Source: a virus. Taken from it: a DNA stretch of 40,474 nt. This document shows, piece by piece, positions 26,811 through 35,495 of the stretch; position 1 is the stretch's first letter; every line of letters begins with the position of its first letter. Under the pieces are notes generated by a model. The model saw nothing but the letters and a program-made list of their open reading frames with translations, did no database searches and was not told the origin of the DNA. The position numbers were made by a program, and so were the translations under genes. The stretch spans positions 1 through 40,474 of IMG/VR virus record IMGVR_UViG_3300014325_000025; one strand, written 5' to 3'.

Positions 26811-27818
26811 GTGAGTGCTATTCTTTCTCAGCTGGGCGTGGTCGACGAAACCACCTACGGCACGGCTGTCGCTGTCACAAAGTTTTTTGAGTTCAATTCC
26901 GAGAGTATCGCAGGGAAGTATGAGCGGATCGAATCCGAATCGATCCGCGCCGGGCAGAAGGTCCTCAGAACAGACCGGTGGATCCCAAACGCCAAGGGCG
27001 CCGAAGGCGATATCGAGATTGAGGTTCTGACGCGAGGTTTCGGCTTTTGGCTAAAATACATGCTAGGCACCGTGGCCACCGGGACGACCACGGACTCTGC
27101 CACCACCCACACGGCCACTCTCGGACCCCTCGACGGTAAGTCCTTCACCTGCCAGGTAGGCAGGCCGGATATCACCAACACGGTCCGCCCGTACACATAT
27201 GCGGGCGGGAAGGTCACCGAATGGGAGCTGAAAAACTCCGTTGACGGAGTTCTTACCTGCAATTTCACGTGTGATTTCGCGTCGGAGACGATTCCGGTTG
27301 CGTCCCCTTCGGGGCCGTTCGCCCTGCAGGCGTTCGGTATTCCCGCGACCGGGGCTGATCTTTTCCCTTATCTGAACGGCAGCCTCACTATCGGCGGTAT
27401 CGAGGTTCCGATCAGCGAATTCAGCCTCAAGGCGTCGAATACTCTCAAGACCGACCGGTTTTTCATCCGCAGCACCGGGGGTAAGCGGGAGCAGCGCGAG
27501 GATGGTATGCGCACCTACGAATGGTCGGTCACCGCGGAATTTGAGGATCTCAACCAGATTTCCCGCGTGGCCTCGGCCACCCGGGCGGGTGCGACTGCGC
27601 AGATTGTCGCGTCCTGGACGGGCCCGACGCTGATCGGGGTCACCACTTTCCCGGCCTTGACCATCACCCTGCCCCAAGCGCGTTTTGACGAACCGTCCAC
27701 GGTCGGCATCGATGGGGCGGAACAGCCGGACCTCGAGCTGTCCGGTATGGCTCTGGGCCCGACAGACGGATCGTCGCCTGTGTCGATTGCCTATCGCACG
27801 GCGGACGCCACGCTCTGA
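26811..27818 (+). CDS. Major tail tube protein
   Basis: 335 residues from GTG 26811. It opens MSAILSQLGVVDETTYGTAV with FFEFNSESIAGKYERIES, then GDIEIEVLTRGFGFWLKYML, typical of actinophage tail tube proteins. A C-terminal domain ends in a PALTITLPQARFDEP region, the conserved strand pair. It polymerises into the tail tube around the tape measure. It is followed by a gp10-like gene and the tail chaperones. Confidence 0.85.
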   Translation: MSAILSQLGVVDETTYGTAVAVTKFFEFNSESIAGKYERIESESIRAGQKVLRTDRWIPNAKGAEGDIEIEVLTRGFGFWLKYMLGTVATGTTTDSATTHTATLGPLDGKSFTCQVGRPDITNTVRPYTYAGGKVTEWELKNSVDGVLTCNFTCDFASETIPVASPSGPFALQAFGIPATGADLFPYLNGSLTIGGIEVPISEFSLKASNTLKTDRFFIRSTGGKREQREDGMRTYEWSVTAEFEDLNQISRVASATRAGATAQIVASWTGPTLIGVTTFPALTITLPQARFDEPSTVGIDGAEQPDLELSGMALGPTDGSSPVSIAYRTADATL

Positions 27819-28291
27819 TGGCTGGTGAGCGTGACGTCCCCATGGATATCCGCGTCGAGGGCGTCAAGGAACTCCGCAAGCAGCTGCTCGCGATGGACAA
27901 GCAGTGGGCGTCCAGGTTCAAAGACGCGAACGCGAAAGCGGCCGAGATTGTTGTCTCGGCCGCGCGGGCGCGGGCACCCCGCGTAGGGCGGATGGCAGCG
28001 AAAGCCGCGCAGACCCTGCGGGTAGCACGGACGCAGACAGCTGCAGCCGTGAGGTTCGGTGGATCCCGCGCCCCGTTCGCATTGGGCGCGGAGTTCGGCG
28101 CCGTGCGCGGCGCCTCCCGCTCTACCTCGCGCGGGCCCCGCCGAGGCTGGAATCAGTTTCAGCCGCACCGCGGCGGCGGAATGAGCGCAGGCTACTTCCT
28201 CTATCCGGCGATTCGCGAGAACCAGCCGGAAATCATCGACACTTTTCTAGCCGAGATTGATGCTATCACGCGGGACGCGTTTCCCGAATAG
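27818..28291 (+). CDS. HK97 gp10-like tail completion protein
   Basis: 157 residues beginning MAGERDVPMDIRVEGVKELR. It has KELRKQLLAMDKQWASRFKD, AKAAEIVVSAARARAPR, a basic Gly/Arg-rich loop and a YFLYPAIRENQPEIIDTFLA helix. This is the gp10-like family of head-tail joining or tail completion proteins. It starts on the last base of the tail tube stop. Its place after the tail tube gene is less common than before it. Confidence 0.72.
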   Translation: MAGERDVPMDIRVEGVKELRKQLLAMDKQWASRFKDANAKAAEIVVSAARARAPRVGRMAAKAAQTLRVARTQTAAAVRFGGSRAPFALGAEFGAVRGASRSTSRGPRRGWNQFQPHRGGGMSAGYFLYPAIRENQPEIIDTFLAEIDAITRDAFPE

Positions 28292-28306
28292 AGACAGGAC
28301 CCTTTT

Positions 28307-28627
28307 ATGGCCAGCCTGAACATTGACCCGAACAGCATGACCATCGGCGACCTTGACGATTTCGAGCAGATCGTCGGCAAGCCCATGCAGGAAGCCCTGG
28401 CGGAACGGCCTGTGATCGACCCTGATACGGGCGAGCCTCAGAGGGACAAGCGGGGCAGGCTGGTCCGGAAGGTCCAGCCATCGGCGAAGTCCATGCTGGC
28501 CCTGGTTTACATCGCCAGGCGTAAGACGGATCCGGGGTTCACGCTCGAGGATGCCCGCCAGGTGCCGATTTCCGAGCTGACGGCCGACGAGGGGGAGGCG
28601 TCCGAGGCGCCCGACCCAAAAGAGTAG
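28307..28627 (+). CDS. Tail assembly chaperone (gpG-like)
   Basis: 106 residues. It begins MASLNIDPNSMTIGDLDDFE, followed by a helical YIARRKTDPGFTLEDARQVP and an acidic tail ending DPKE. Position before the tape measure gene and the slippery CCCAAAA one codon before the end fit the gpG role of siphophages. The product binds the tape measure during tail assembly. Confidence 0.88.
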   Translation: MASLNIDPNSMTIGDLDDFEQIVGKPMQEALAERPVIDPDTGEPQRDKRGRLVRKVQPSAKSMLALVYIARRKTDPGFTLEDARQVPISELTADEGEASEAPDPKE

Positions 28628-28773
28628 CGCGGCTTAAAGGCTATGCCGCTTTCTGCCATTTCTATCGGATGTCGCCCGCCGATCTGCGGGCGATGACCAT
28701 AGCCGAATTCAATGCGTTTGAGCAGTACCGCAGGGAGTATATCCAGCGGATGAACAGGGGGGCCCGTGGCTGA
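28307..28773 (+). CDS. Tail assembly chaperone gpGT, -1 frameshift product
   Basis: A -1 shift at CCCAAAA (28615-28621) moves translation into a second frame with no independent start, ending at 28773. The fusion is about 155 residues: 105 from gpG and 50 from the T part (starting RVARLKGYAAFCHFYRMSPA). The T segment resembles the short C-terminal extension of actinophage tail chaperones. The tape measure GTG (28766) overlaps its end. Confidence 0.82.
28615..28621 (+). promoter_or_regulatory. Slippery heptamer CCCAAAA for -1 frameshifting
   Basis: The zero-frame codons CCA AAA fit X-XXY-YYZ, so both tRNAs can re-pair after a one-base slip. A zero-frame stop follows two codons later. No clear pseudoknot is apparent by eye downstream. 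Confidence 0.85.
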
Positions 28774-30835
28774 CGGTGGGTCGCGCACCCTACGCATCAA
28801 CATCATTGGTGATGCGCGGCGGGTCCAGGGCGCGACGCAGGAGGCCTCAGACAGCCTCGGGAAACTCGGTGTCGCGGCGGCAGGGGCGGGCGCCGCGGTG
28901 GCAGCTGGCCTTATGAAGGCTGTCGATAACGAAGCCGTCATCGGGAAGATGAACGCGCAGCTCGGTGCGACTGGGGACCTGGCGAAGGATCTGGGCACAA
29001 CCGCGGGCAACCTGTATAAGTCCGGGCTCGGTGAGAGCATGCAGGACGCTGCCGACGCTGTGAAGGCGGTATGGCAGGGTGGCCTGATCGACGAGGATGC
29101 GACCAATGCGGAAATCGAAAAGGTTTCCGGTAAGGTCATGACTCTCGCGAACGTTTTTGATCAGGATTTGGGTGGTGTCACAGCGGCCGTTTCCACGATG
29201 ATCAAGACGGGTTTGGCGCCGAACGCCGAAGCCGCGATGGATATTCTAACCCGCGGTTTTCAGCAGGGCGCAGACAAGGGCCAGGATCTGCTGGACACCT
29301 TCACGGAATACCCGGTGCAGTTCCAGGCTTTGGGTCTGTCTGGAACGGAGGCTATGGGCCTCGTCTCTCAGGGCCTGCAGGGCGGTGCACGTAACGCGGA
29401 CCTGGTGGCCGATGGCATCAAAGAGGCCACCCTGCAGCTGCAGGGGATGGGCCCTGCGACCGCATCGGCAGTGAAGCTTCTCGGGCTCGACGCGAGCAAG
29501 ATGCAGCGGGATATCACCGCGGGTGGGAAAACCGCCCATGACGCGTTCGGGCTACTGTTGACGAAACTGCAACAGATACATGATCCTGTACAGAAGAATC
29601 AGATTGCTGTCGGCCTTTTTGGCACGAAGGCTGAGGACCTACAGGCGTCTCTGAACGGCCTGGACTTGTCCGGCGCCGCGGGGGCTATAGGCAATGTTGC
29701 CGGGGCGCTAGACAAGGCTGGCGCGGCAGCGCAGGACAACGCCTCGGTGAAGATTGAGAAATTCAAGCGCCAGGTATCCGCAACGTTTGTGAACGTTTTG
29801 GGTAGCCAGGTGCTGCCCAAGCTGGAAGCGTTCGGCGCGTTCATCGAGCGGAATAAGGGCCCGCTCACCGCAGTGGCCGCGGTGATTGGCACGCTGCTAC
29901 TACCGGCGCTTATCCGCATGGGTGTCACGGCAACAGTCAGCGGTGCGCAGACCGTTGCGGCGTTCGTGGCAACGAACGCCGCTGCTATCGGCAGCGTAGC
30001 GACCGCCGTTGCCTCCCTGATCGCGCAGGGCGCCCGCTGGGTTTGGGTCGGTATCACCGCCCTGGCGTCGGCCGCGCAGGTAGCCGCAGCATGGCTGATC
30101 AGCATCGGCCCGATAGCCATTGTGATTGCCGCCGTGGCCGGACTGGTATTCCTGATATTCAAATATTGGGATGATATCAAGGCTGCCACGATTGCTGTTT
30201 GGGATTTCCTGTGGGGGAAGATCACCGGTATTGTTTCGGCGGTGGTCGGTTGGATTCAGGCAAATTGGCCGCTGCTGCTTTCCATTCTGACTGGACCTAT
30301 CGGCGCTGCGGTTATCCAGATAGCCACACATTGGCAGCAGATCAAGGACGGTGGCGTTGCGCTTCTAAACTGGTTCATCGGCCTACCGGGATCTCTCGGA
30401 AACGCCCTGTCCGGTTTGGGTGGGATTATCCTTTCGCCTTTCAAGGCGGCGTTTAACGCGGTGGCCTCGGCCTGGAACAACAGTGTTGCGAAGGTCGGTT
30501 TCACCGTGCCCGGATGGGTGCCGAAGCTGGGTGGGAAAGGCTGGCACATCCCCAGCATTCCCATGCTTGCCACGGGTGGCCTGTTCACCAGCCCCGGCAT
30601 GGCCCTTGTGGGCGAGAAGGGCCCGGAGCTCATCTTTGGCAGGCCGGGGGCGGGGGTCGCGCCCCTGCCGGACGGTGGCCTGTTCCCACCCGCCTCGGGC
30701 GGTGGTGGAACCGTCGTCAACGTTGTCATCAACAACGCCGGGAGCGTGGTCAGCCAGCGTGAGCTTGTGGACCAGGTCCGTACCGGTATCCGTGATGCCC
30801 TGCGCAGGCAGGGCCGGGCAGACATAGTCATCTAG
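28766..30835 (+). CDS. Tape measure protein
   Basis: 689 residues from GTG 28766. The N-terminal SRTLRINIIGDARRVQGATQ coiled-coil region is typical of tape measures. An extended helical section covers about residues 20-370, with a tape-measure core QKNQIAVGLFGTKAEDLQAS near 280. Several hydrophobic helices follow (LIRMGVTATVSGAQTVAAFV, IGPIAIVIAAVAGLVFLIFK). A Gly-rich C-terminal part contains LATGGLFTSPGMALVGEKGP. Length sets tail length: at about 0.15 nm per residue it predicts roughly 100 nm. Confidence 0.92.
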   Translation: MADGGSRTLRINIIGDARRVQGATQEASDSLGKLGVAAAGAGAAVAAGLMKAVDNEAVIGKMNAQLGATGDLAKDLGTTAGNLYKSGLGESMQDAADAVKAVWQGGLIDEDATNAEIEKVSGKVMTLANVFDQDLGGVTAAVSTMIKTGLAPNAEAAMDILTRGFQQGADKGQDLLDTFTEYPVQFQALGLSGTEAMGLVSQGLQGGARNADLVADGIKEATLQLQGMGPATASAVKLLGLDASKMQRDITAGGKTAHDAFGLLLTKLQQIHDPVQKNQIAVGLFGTKAEDLQASLNGLDLSGAAGAIGNVAGALDKAGAAAQDNASVKIEKFKRQVSATFVNVLGSQVLPKLEAFGAFIERNKGPLTAVAAVIGTLLLPALIRMGVTATVSGAQTVAAFVATNAAAIGSVATAVASLIAQGARWVWVGITALASAAQVAAAWLISIGPIAIVIAAVAGLVFLIFKYWDDIKAATIAVWDFLWGKITGIVSAVVGWIQANWPLLLSILTGPIGAAVIQIATHWQQIKDGGVALLNWFIGLPGSLGNALSGLGGIILSPFKAAFNAVASAWNNSVAKVGFTVPGWVPKLGGKGWHIPSIPMLATGGLFTSPGMALVGEKGPELIFGRPGAGVAPLPDGGLFPPASGGGGTVVNVVINNAGSVVSQRELVDQVRTGIRDALRRQGRADIVI

Positions 30836-30845
30836 GGGAGGCGCT

Positions 30846-32495
30846 GTGCTATTCGATTTCGCCTCGGCGCCTCTCCTCCTCGTCGAGGTGAACGAGGAAC
30901 CGCAGATATCGAACAACTGGACGAATATCGCTGCGGATGCTCCGATCCTGTCGATCAAAACGCAGCGTGGAAGGTCACAGGAGTTTGACCGGGTGCAGCC
31001 TGGCAGCTGCACCATTGTCATCGATAACGCCGATGGCCGCTACGACCCTGACCTCGGTACCGGTCTGATCAGCGCCACGCCGAACGTGTATCCGTGGCCG
31101 CAGTTCGGGTCCGGTGGAACCCATGTGTTGCCGGATACGCTGACCGGCACCTATTCGACGGCGCCGAACTTCCCGTCCAGCTCAACATGGCTGAACATGG
31201 TCTACACGTCGAGCACGGCATCGTTCACCTGGTCGCAGACTGCAGCGCGGACCGCACTGTCTAACCCGGGTACGCCTCTGTGTTTCACCGGGCAGGTTTT
31301 CCAATCCGGGTCGGACAGCCTGCAGGTAAATTTCATCTACCGGAATGCTGCGGGTACGGTCATCTCCGATACGCCTGTAGGAACAACAAGTATCCGCAAC
31401 AGATGGGGCGCCTGGTGCACCATGTACGCGCTGCATGTGCCCCCCGTGGACGCGGTCAGCGTCACCCCGAAAATCACCATGACCCGTGCGCCCGCGTCCA
31501 GCTCGAGCAATCTTTATTTTGATGGCTGGCGTATGCGGTACGGGTGGTGGAACATCCGCGACAACATCAACACAAGGACGTTGATGACGCCCGGCAGACA
31601 TATCCGCGTGTCCGCGTTTCCGTCAACGTCAGACCAGACCGCCCGTGATGTCATCTGGCAGGGGCGGATCGAAGATGTCGAGTCCGATATCGGCGATCAG
31701 CCGACTGTGACATTGACCTGCAAAGAGTATATAGCAGACCTGGCCAATGCGTATATTCCGAAGGTGTCGAGCGGGGTCACCTACAGCACCTATGCGGCCC
31801 GCGCCAACGACCTCGGCGCGAAGGTGTGGAACAACGCCAACCGCGGCCAGCCTGTGGTGTCCTGCTACCCGTCGACAGTCATTCCAGGGGCTACAACCTA
31901 CGACGGGTATGCGCTGGATCTGCTGCAGCTCGTCGCCGATTCCGATCAGGGCATCGTCTACCAGGACGGCGAAACCGTGTTCGTCGCCCTAGCTAACACG
32001 CTGCGCGCGCAATGGTCCTCGGCGAGCGTGGCAGTCGAATTCAACGACAACTATGCGGCGAACACAATCCAATATAAGGGCCTGCGTACATCTTCGGGCA
32101 TGTCAAAGATTCGGAATTTTATAACCGCCAAACTGGAAATCGGCGGCGAAACCGCCGAGCATGACGACACGTCGATAGACAACTATGGTCAGCGGGACCT
32201 GCAGGTCACGACCTGCAACCGGAACACTGCAGAGGCTTATTTCCTGTGCGTGGACATGATCGCCCGGCATAAGGACCCGTACCGGCGGATTGACGCGGTC
32301 GAGGTGGACCTGACCGCACAGCCACTCATCAACTTTGAGATCGTGCTCGGGACCGGGCTGTGGCAGAAAGCGCGTGTTTCGCGGCATTTCGCAGGCTTGA
32401 CGTTGACGCAGGACGGGCTGATCCAGGGCATCGAACATGACATCACACCCGACCGGTGGGGGATGACCATGTACCTGCAGAAGCCCTTCACCTGA
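30846..32495 (+). CDS. Minor tail protein (distal tail / baseplate)
   Basis: 549 residues from GTG 30846. A beta-rich N terminus with ILSIKTQRGRSQEFDRVQPG and VIDNADGRYDP matches the first domain of many actinophage minor tail proteins. A carbohydrate-binding-like insertion follows (about 90-245, with SSSSNLYFDGWRMRY). The rest has VIWQGRIEDVESDIGDQPTV and a C-terminal HDITPDRWGMTMYL. It should form the tail tip and may contain the receptor-binding part. No separate fibre gene follows. Confidence 0.8.
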   Translation: MLFDFASAPLLLVEVNEEPQISNNWTNIAADAPILSIKTQRGRSQEFDRVQPGSCTIVIDNADGRYDPDLGTGLISATPNVYPWPQFGSGGTHVLPDTLTGTYSTAPNFPSSSTWLNMVYTSSTASFTWSQTAARTALSNPGTPLCFTGQVFQSGSDSLQVNFIYRNAAGTVISDTPVGTTSIRNRWGAWCTMYALHVPPVDAVSVTPKITMTRAPASSSSNLYFDGWRMRYGWWNIRDNINTRTLMTPGRHIRVSAFPSTSDQTARDVIWQGRIEDVESDIGDQPTVTLTCKEYIADLANAYIPKVSSGVTYSTYAARANDLGAKVWNNANRGQPVVSCYPSTVIPGATTYDGYALDLLQLVADSDQGIVYQDGETVFVALANTLRAQWSSASVAVEFNDNYAANTIQYKGLRTSSGMSKIRNFITAKLEIGGETAEHDDTSIDNYGQRDLQVTTCNRNTAEAYFLCVDMIARHKDPYRRIDAVEVDLTAQPLINFEIVLGTGLWQKARVSRHFAGLTLTQDGLIQGIEHDITPDRWGMTMYLQKPFT

Positions 32496-32758
32496 TGACG
32501 GCGGTGGAAATCCTCGTATCGGCCGGTGCGGCCTCGGGTGCGGCCATGGCCGTGGGCGCACTGGCCGTACGACTGTGGCGCGGCATCCGCCACCTGGTGG
32601 CCATTGTCGACGCGGTCGAGCACAGAACAAAGCAGCTGGAAAACAACGGCGGGTCGTCCGTGAAAGACAAGGTTGATCAGATGTGGTCGACGCTCGATCA
32701 GGTGATCGAACGGTTGGACGCTATCGAGCGTCAGAGAGGCAGGTGGCGCCGTGGCTGA
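32495..32758 (+). CDS. Small membrane protein with coiled coil (holin-like candidate)
   Basis: 87 residues from ATG 32495, overlapping the upstream stop (TGATG). One membrane helix near the N terminus (MTAVEILVSAGAASGAAMAV onward) is followed by a charged coiled coil (DKVDQMWSTLDQVIERLDAI) and a basic end RGRWRRG. Such proteins precede the lysin gene in many actinophages. It could be an antiholin or accessory lysis protein paired with the holin at 33574. Confidence 0.65.
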   Translation: MTAVEILVSAGAASGAAMAVGALAVRLWRGIRHLVAIVDAVEHRTKQLENNGGSSVKDKVDQMWSTLDQVIERLDAIERQRGRWRRG

Positions 32759-33572
32759 TCTGTGGCTGCCCGGGGCGCAGGTGGTGAATCTGTCCGCTAA
32801 GGGCCTGGCCCTGTCGGGCGGTCCGCGTGTCGCTGTCTGGCACACCACCGAGACAGGCAAGGGGACCGCTGCGGCGGTCGCCAAGGGCGCCAACATGGCG
32901 CGGTGGCCAGCCCATCTCGTGTGGGATCCGTACACGGGTGAGATCATGCAGCTGCTGCCCGCGAACGTGGCAGCCTCGGCGCTGATCACCCACAACCGTG
33001 ACGGCGCCGTTGTCGTCCAGGTGGAGGCCGTAGGTAAGGCTGCCGACGCGCCGCTCGCAACGTCTCCCCTACTCGGTCTCGACGTGATCCTCGCATGGCT
33101 CGACTCGCATGGCGTGCCGCGGGTGTGGCCTGCGGGTGCGCCCCTGGCCTACGGCGCGGGCGGAGCACCCGCCTACGGGGCGGGCAACGGGCAGCGTGAC
33201 GCGTGGGGCCGGTCAGGCCACTACGGGCATTCGCAGGTGCCCGGTAACGACCATGGCGATCCGGGCAGGGTTGACCTGGCCCGGTGGTCTCCTGTTCCCG
33301 CGGCCGAAGCCGCGCCAGCCGGTATCAGCCTGTCCCGGTGGAATGAGCCACCCGCAGGATATCTCCTGTGGAAGGGATCGAGGGATCCCGTTCAGGGCCG
33401 GTGGACGTTCGTACATTGGGTTCAGGAAAGGCTGAATCTGACCGGCGCCCGGCTTTCCGTGGACGGTGATTTCGGTCAGCTGACCGAGACTGCGCTGCAG
33501 GTGTTCCAACGGCAGTCCGGGATCAACCCGGATGGTGTTTTCGGTCCGCAAACCCAGAACCGTTTAAGGTGA
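32751..33572 (+). CDS. Endolysin: amidase-like domain with peptidoglycan-binding domain
   Basis: 273 residues from GTG 32751. The N-terminal part has the amidase_2/PGRP pattern: VAVWHTTETGKG (first zinc His), VWDPYTGEIMQLLP and the later GRSGHYGHSQVPGNDHGDPG with further His and Asp residues. A C-terminal peptidoglycan-binding domain (LTGARLSVDGDFGQLTETAL, VFQRQSGINPDGVFGPQTQN) anchors it to the wall. It should cleave the N-acetylmuramoyl-L-alanine bond. Confidence 0.87.
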   Translation: MADLWLPGAQVVNLSAKGLALSGGPRVAVWHTTETGKGTAAAVAKGANMARWPAHLVWDPYTGEIMQLLPANVAASALITHNRDGAVVVQVEAVGKAADAPLATSPLLGLDVILAWLDSHGVPRVWPAGAPLAYGAGGAPAYGAGNGQRDAWGRSGHYGHSQVPGNDHGDPGRVDLARWSPVPAAEAAPAGISLSRWNEPPAGYLLWKGSRDPVQGRWTFVHWVQERLNLTGARLSVDGDFGQLTETALQVFQRQSGINPDGVFGPQTQNRLR

Positions 33573-33573
33573 T

Positions 33574-33762
33574 ATGATGAGTAGGATCCTCGCGTTTTTC
33601 CGGGCGAACCCGGGGCCCACTGTTTCCCTGGTCCGCTATGTGCTGTTGGCGGTCGCTGCGATCGCCGTTCCGATTCCGGATGCTGTTTCGGTTGCTCTGC
33701 TGACGCTGATCACCGCGTTTCTGCATCCTGTGACCTCGAGCGGCGGCGATGGTAACGGCTAG
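33574..33762 (+). CDS. Holin
   Basis: 62 residues starting at one of two adjacent ATG codons (33574/33577). It has one or two hydrophobic helices (VSLVRYVLLAVAAIAVPIPD and SVALLTLITAFL) after a positively charged N terminus, and a short Gly-rich tail. Its position right after the endolysin fits a holin. The next gene overlaps its end by 14 bases. Confidence 0.75.
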   Translation: MMSRILAFFRANPGPTVSLVRYVLLAVAAIAVPIPDAVSVALLTLITAFLHPVTSSGGDGNG

Positions 33763-34438
33763 GCATAGGCGTGCCGTGGCGCATACGGGCGCCACGGCTG
33801 TGACCGCGGCGGCCTCGGCCGCCCTGCTCGTGACACCTGCTACCGGACCGCTGCCGGTCGTCCAGGCCGAGGCGCCACCGGTAACGGTTGCCGTTCACGC
33901 CACGGTACCGGTGGATAGTCCACCGACCGTTCAGCTACACCTCACACCACGCCCAGCGGTGAAAGTCAACGGCGGGCCCGTGAAAGCCGTTTCTCGGCCT
34001 CTAGAACGGCCCGCGAGGCCCGTTCCTGCTACGCCGGTAGTGAAGGCTACCCCCGCCGCTCCTGAGGCGCCTACGGCCATTGTGGCGGCCTCGGCGTCGG
34101 CCGCGGTCAACCTGGCCGCGGCGCAGGCAGGTAAACCCTACGTGTACGGCGCGGCAGGCCCAAGCTCGTTTGACTGTTCCGGGCTCGTCCAATACGTGTT
34201 CCGGCAGCTCGGGATCAGCCTGCCGCGAACGGCGCAGGCGCAGTATGATGTGTCCACGCATATCCCCGCGGCCGAGGCCGCGCCAGGTGATCTCATTTTC
34301 TTCGGCGCACCATATGGTGTTTACCATGAGGGCATTTACGCGGGGAATGGTAAAATGTGGGTCGCGCCGCACACGGGCGACGTCGTGAAGCTTCAGACGA
34401 TCTGGTCAACCTACTCGGTTGGCAGGATCACGGTATGA
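33749..34438 (+). CDS. Secreted NlpC/P60 endopeptidase
   Basis: 229 residues. A signal peptide (basic MVTARHRRAVAHTG, then a hydrophobic Ala-rich stretch to about residue 40) precedes a Pro/Val-rich linker. The C-terminal NlpC/P60 domain has the catalytic Cys in SSFDCSGLVQYVF (C143), His in YHEGIYAG (H193) and a third polar residue in APHTGD (H208). The enzyme should cut peptide bonds in peptidoglycan stems. It is a second wall-degrading enzyme, exported by the host Sec system, downstream of the lysin-holin pair. Confidence 0.88.
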   Translation: MVTARHRRAVAHTGATAVTAAASAALLVTPATGPLPVVQAEAPPVTVAVHATVPVDSPPTVQLHLTPRPAVKVNGGPVKAVSRPLERPARPVPATPVVKATPAAPEAPTAIVAASASAAVNLAAAQAGKPYVYGAAGPSSFDCSGLVQYVFRQLGISLPRTAQAQYDVSTHIPAAEAAPGDLIFFGAPYGVYHEGIYAGNGKMWVAPHTGDVVKLQTIWSTYSVGRITV

Positions 34439-34442
34439 TAAA

Positions 34443-34475
34443 GGCGGGCACCCCGAAGGGTGCCCGCCGCTTTTT
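34443..34475. terminator. Terminator of the late operon
   Basis: Perfect 11-bp stem (GGCGGGCACCC / GGGTGCCCGCC) with a CGAA loop, followed by GC and seven T. It ends the rightward structural module; the gene beyond is convergent. Confidence 0.95.
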
Positions 34476-34491
34476 TTGTGCCCGCATCTGG

Positions 34492-35451
34492 TCAGACTGC
34501 TACGTCCCTGGCGTGGCCGATGGCGTCGGACATGAGCCGTGCTTTCGGATGGATGCTGGCTGTCCGGGACCAGGCCGCCAGCCGCCGACGGGCGACCGCC
34601 GCCGCGGGTTCCGCGGCGATCAGGTCAGCGGCCTGGATGGCGTACTTGGATGACTGGGAATAGTCCTCCTCCCGGATGCACACACGCGCCAGCGTCGCGG
34701 ACAGGCACGCCTGGTAGCCGTAGAGGCCGAGACGCGCCGAGGCGTCCATCGTCCGGGCGATGGGAGCCTCGGCCTTGCCCAGCTCGTCCGCCACGGCGAG
34801 CGAGGTAGCAGACCAGTAGTCCATTTCAAACTCTGAGACGGTGTCGGTCCAGCCGACCGGCGCCACGGTGGTAGCGGCATATCCGGAGACGATCAAGGCC
34901 CGGGCGGCGGTCAGGTCGGCTTCGACCGCATCGCCATCCAACAGCATCCCGTACGCGTATGCGCGGGTGAGCAGCAGACGGACCCGCATCGCAGGGGACC
35001 CTGGCCGGTCGAGGGCCGCCGCGACCCGCGCCGAGGCGGTAGCCGGACGCCCCGACTCAATCTGATCAATGATTGAGTCCTGTATCAGGGCGGCCTCAAC
35101 GGACTGTATTTCGGCGGCCTTGCTAGCCGCCCTGGCCGCTACGGCCGCCCTGGCGGCATCCCGCGCCCGCCCGGCTTCCCTAGACGCATATGAGGCGTAG
35201 AGGTGAGCCAGGGCTAGGATTCGGTGTATCTCGGCCTGCCTGCCGCTCGTGATGCGTATGGCCGACGCCGAGGCCGCCAGGGTCGCGGCGTAGGCCGCCA
35301 GCTGGACGGGCGGCAGAACGTCGGCGGCAGCCTCAACGCGGTCGAGGGTATCGGCTATCTGTTCTAGCCGGTCGGATGCGGCGCCCGCGGGGGGCGCATC
35401 AAACGCGGTCTCAACCTGGCGTACCAGGTCCCCCGCGACAGGATGGCTCAT
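34492..35451 (-). CDS. TPR-like helical protein without a DNA-binding domain
   Basis: 319 residues from ATG 35451. The upstream extension of the frame lacks a start signal. The whole protein is helical and Ala-rich, with helix pairs such as AEIHRILALAHLYASYASRE, MRVRLLLTRAYAYGMLLDGD and LYGYQACLSATLARVCIREE. These resemble the TPR-like C-terminal part of Streptomyces XRE-type regulators, but no HTH precedes it. It is convergent to the late operon, on the strand and in the place of lysogenically expressed genes. A superinfection-exclusion or signalling role is possible. Confidence 0.65.
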   Translation of the reverse strand: MSHPVAGDLVRQVETAFDAPPAGAASDRLEQIADTLDRVEAAADVLPPVQLAAYAATLAASASAIRITSGRQAEIHRILALAHLYASYASREAGRARDAARAAVAARAASKAAEIQSVEAALIQDSIIDQIESGRPATASARVAAALDRPGSPAMRVRLLLTRAYAYGMLLDGDAVEADLTAARALIVSGYAATTVAPVGWTDTVSEFEMDYWSATSLAVADELGKAEAPIARTMDASARLGLYGYQACLSATLARVCIREEDYSQSSKYAIQAADLIAAEPAAAVARRRLAAWSRTASIHPKARLMSDAIGHARDVAV

Positions 35452-35495
35452 ATCCGCAGTGTAACCACCCTGGCGCGTGTCGCGGCAGGGGATCG

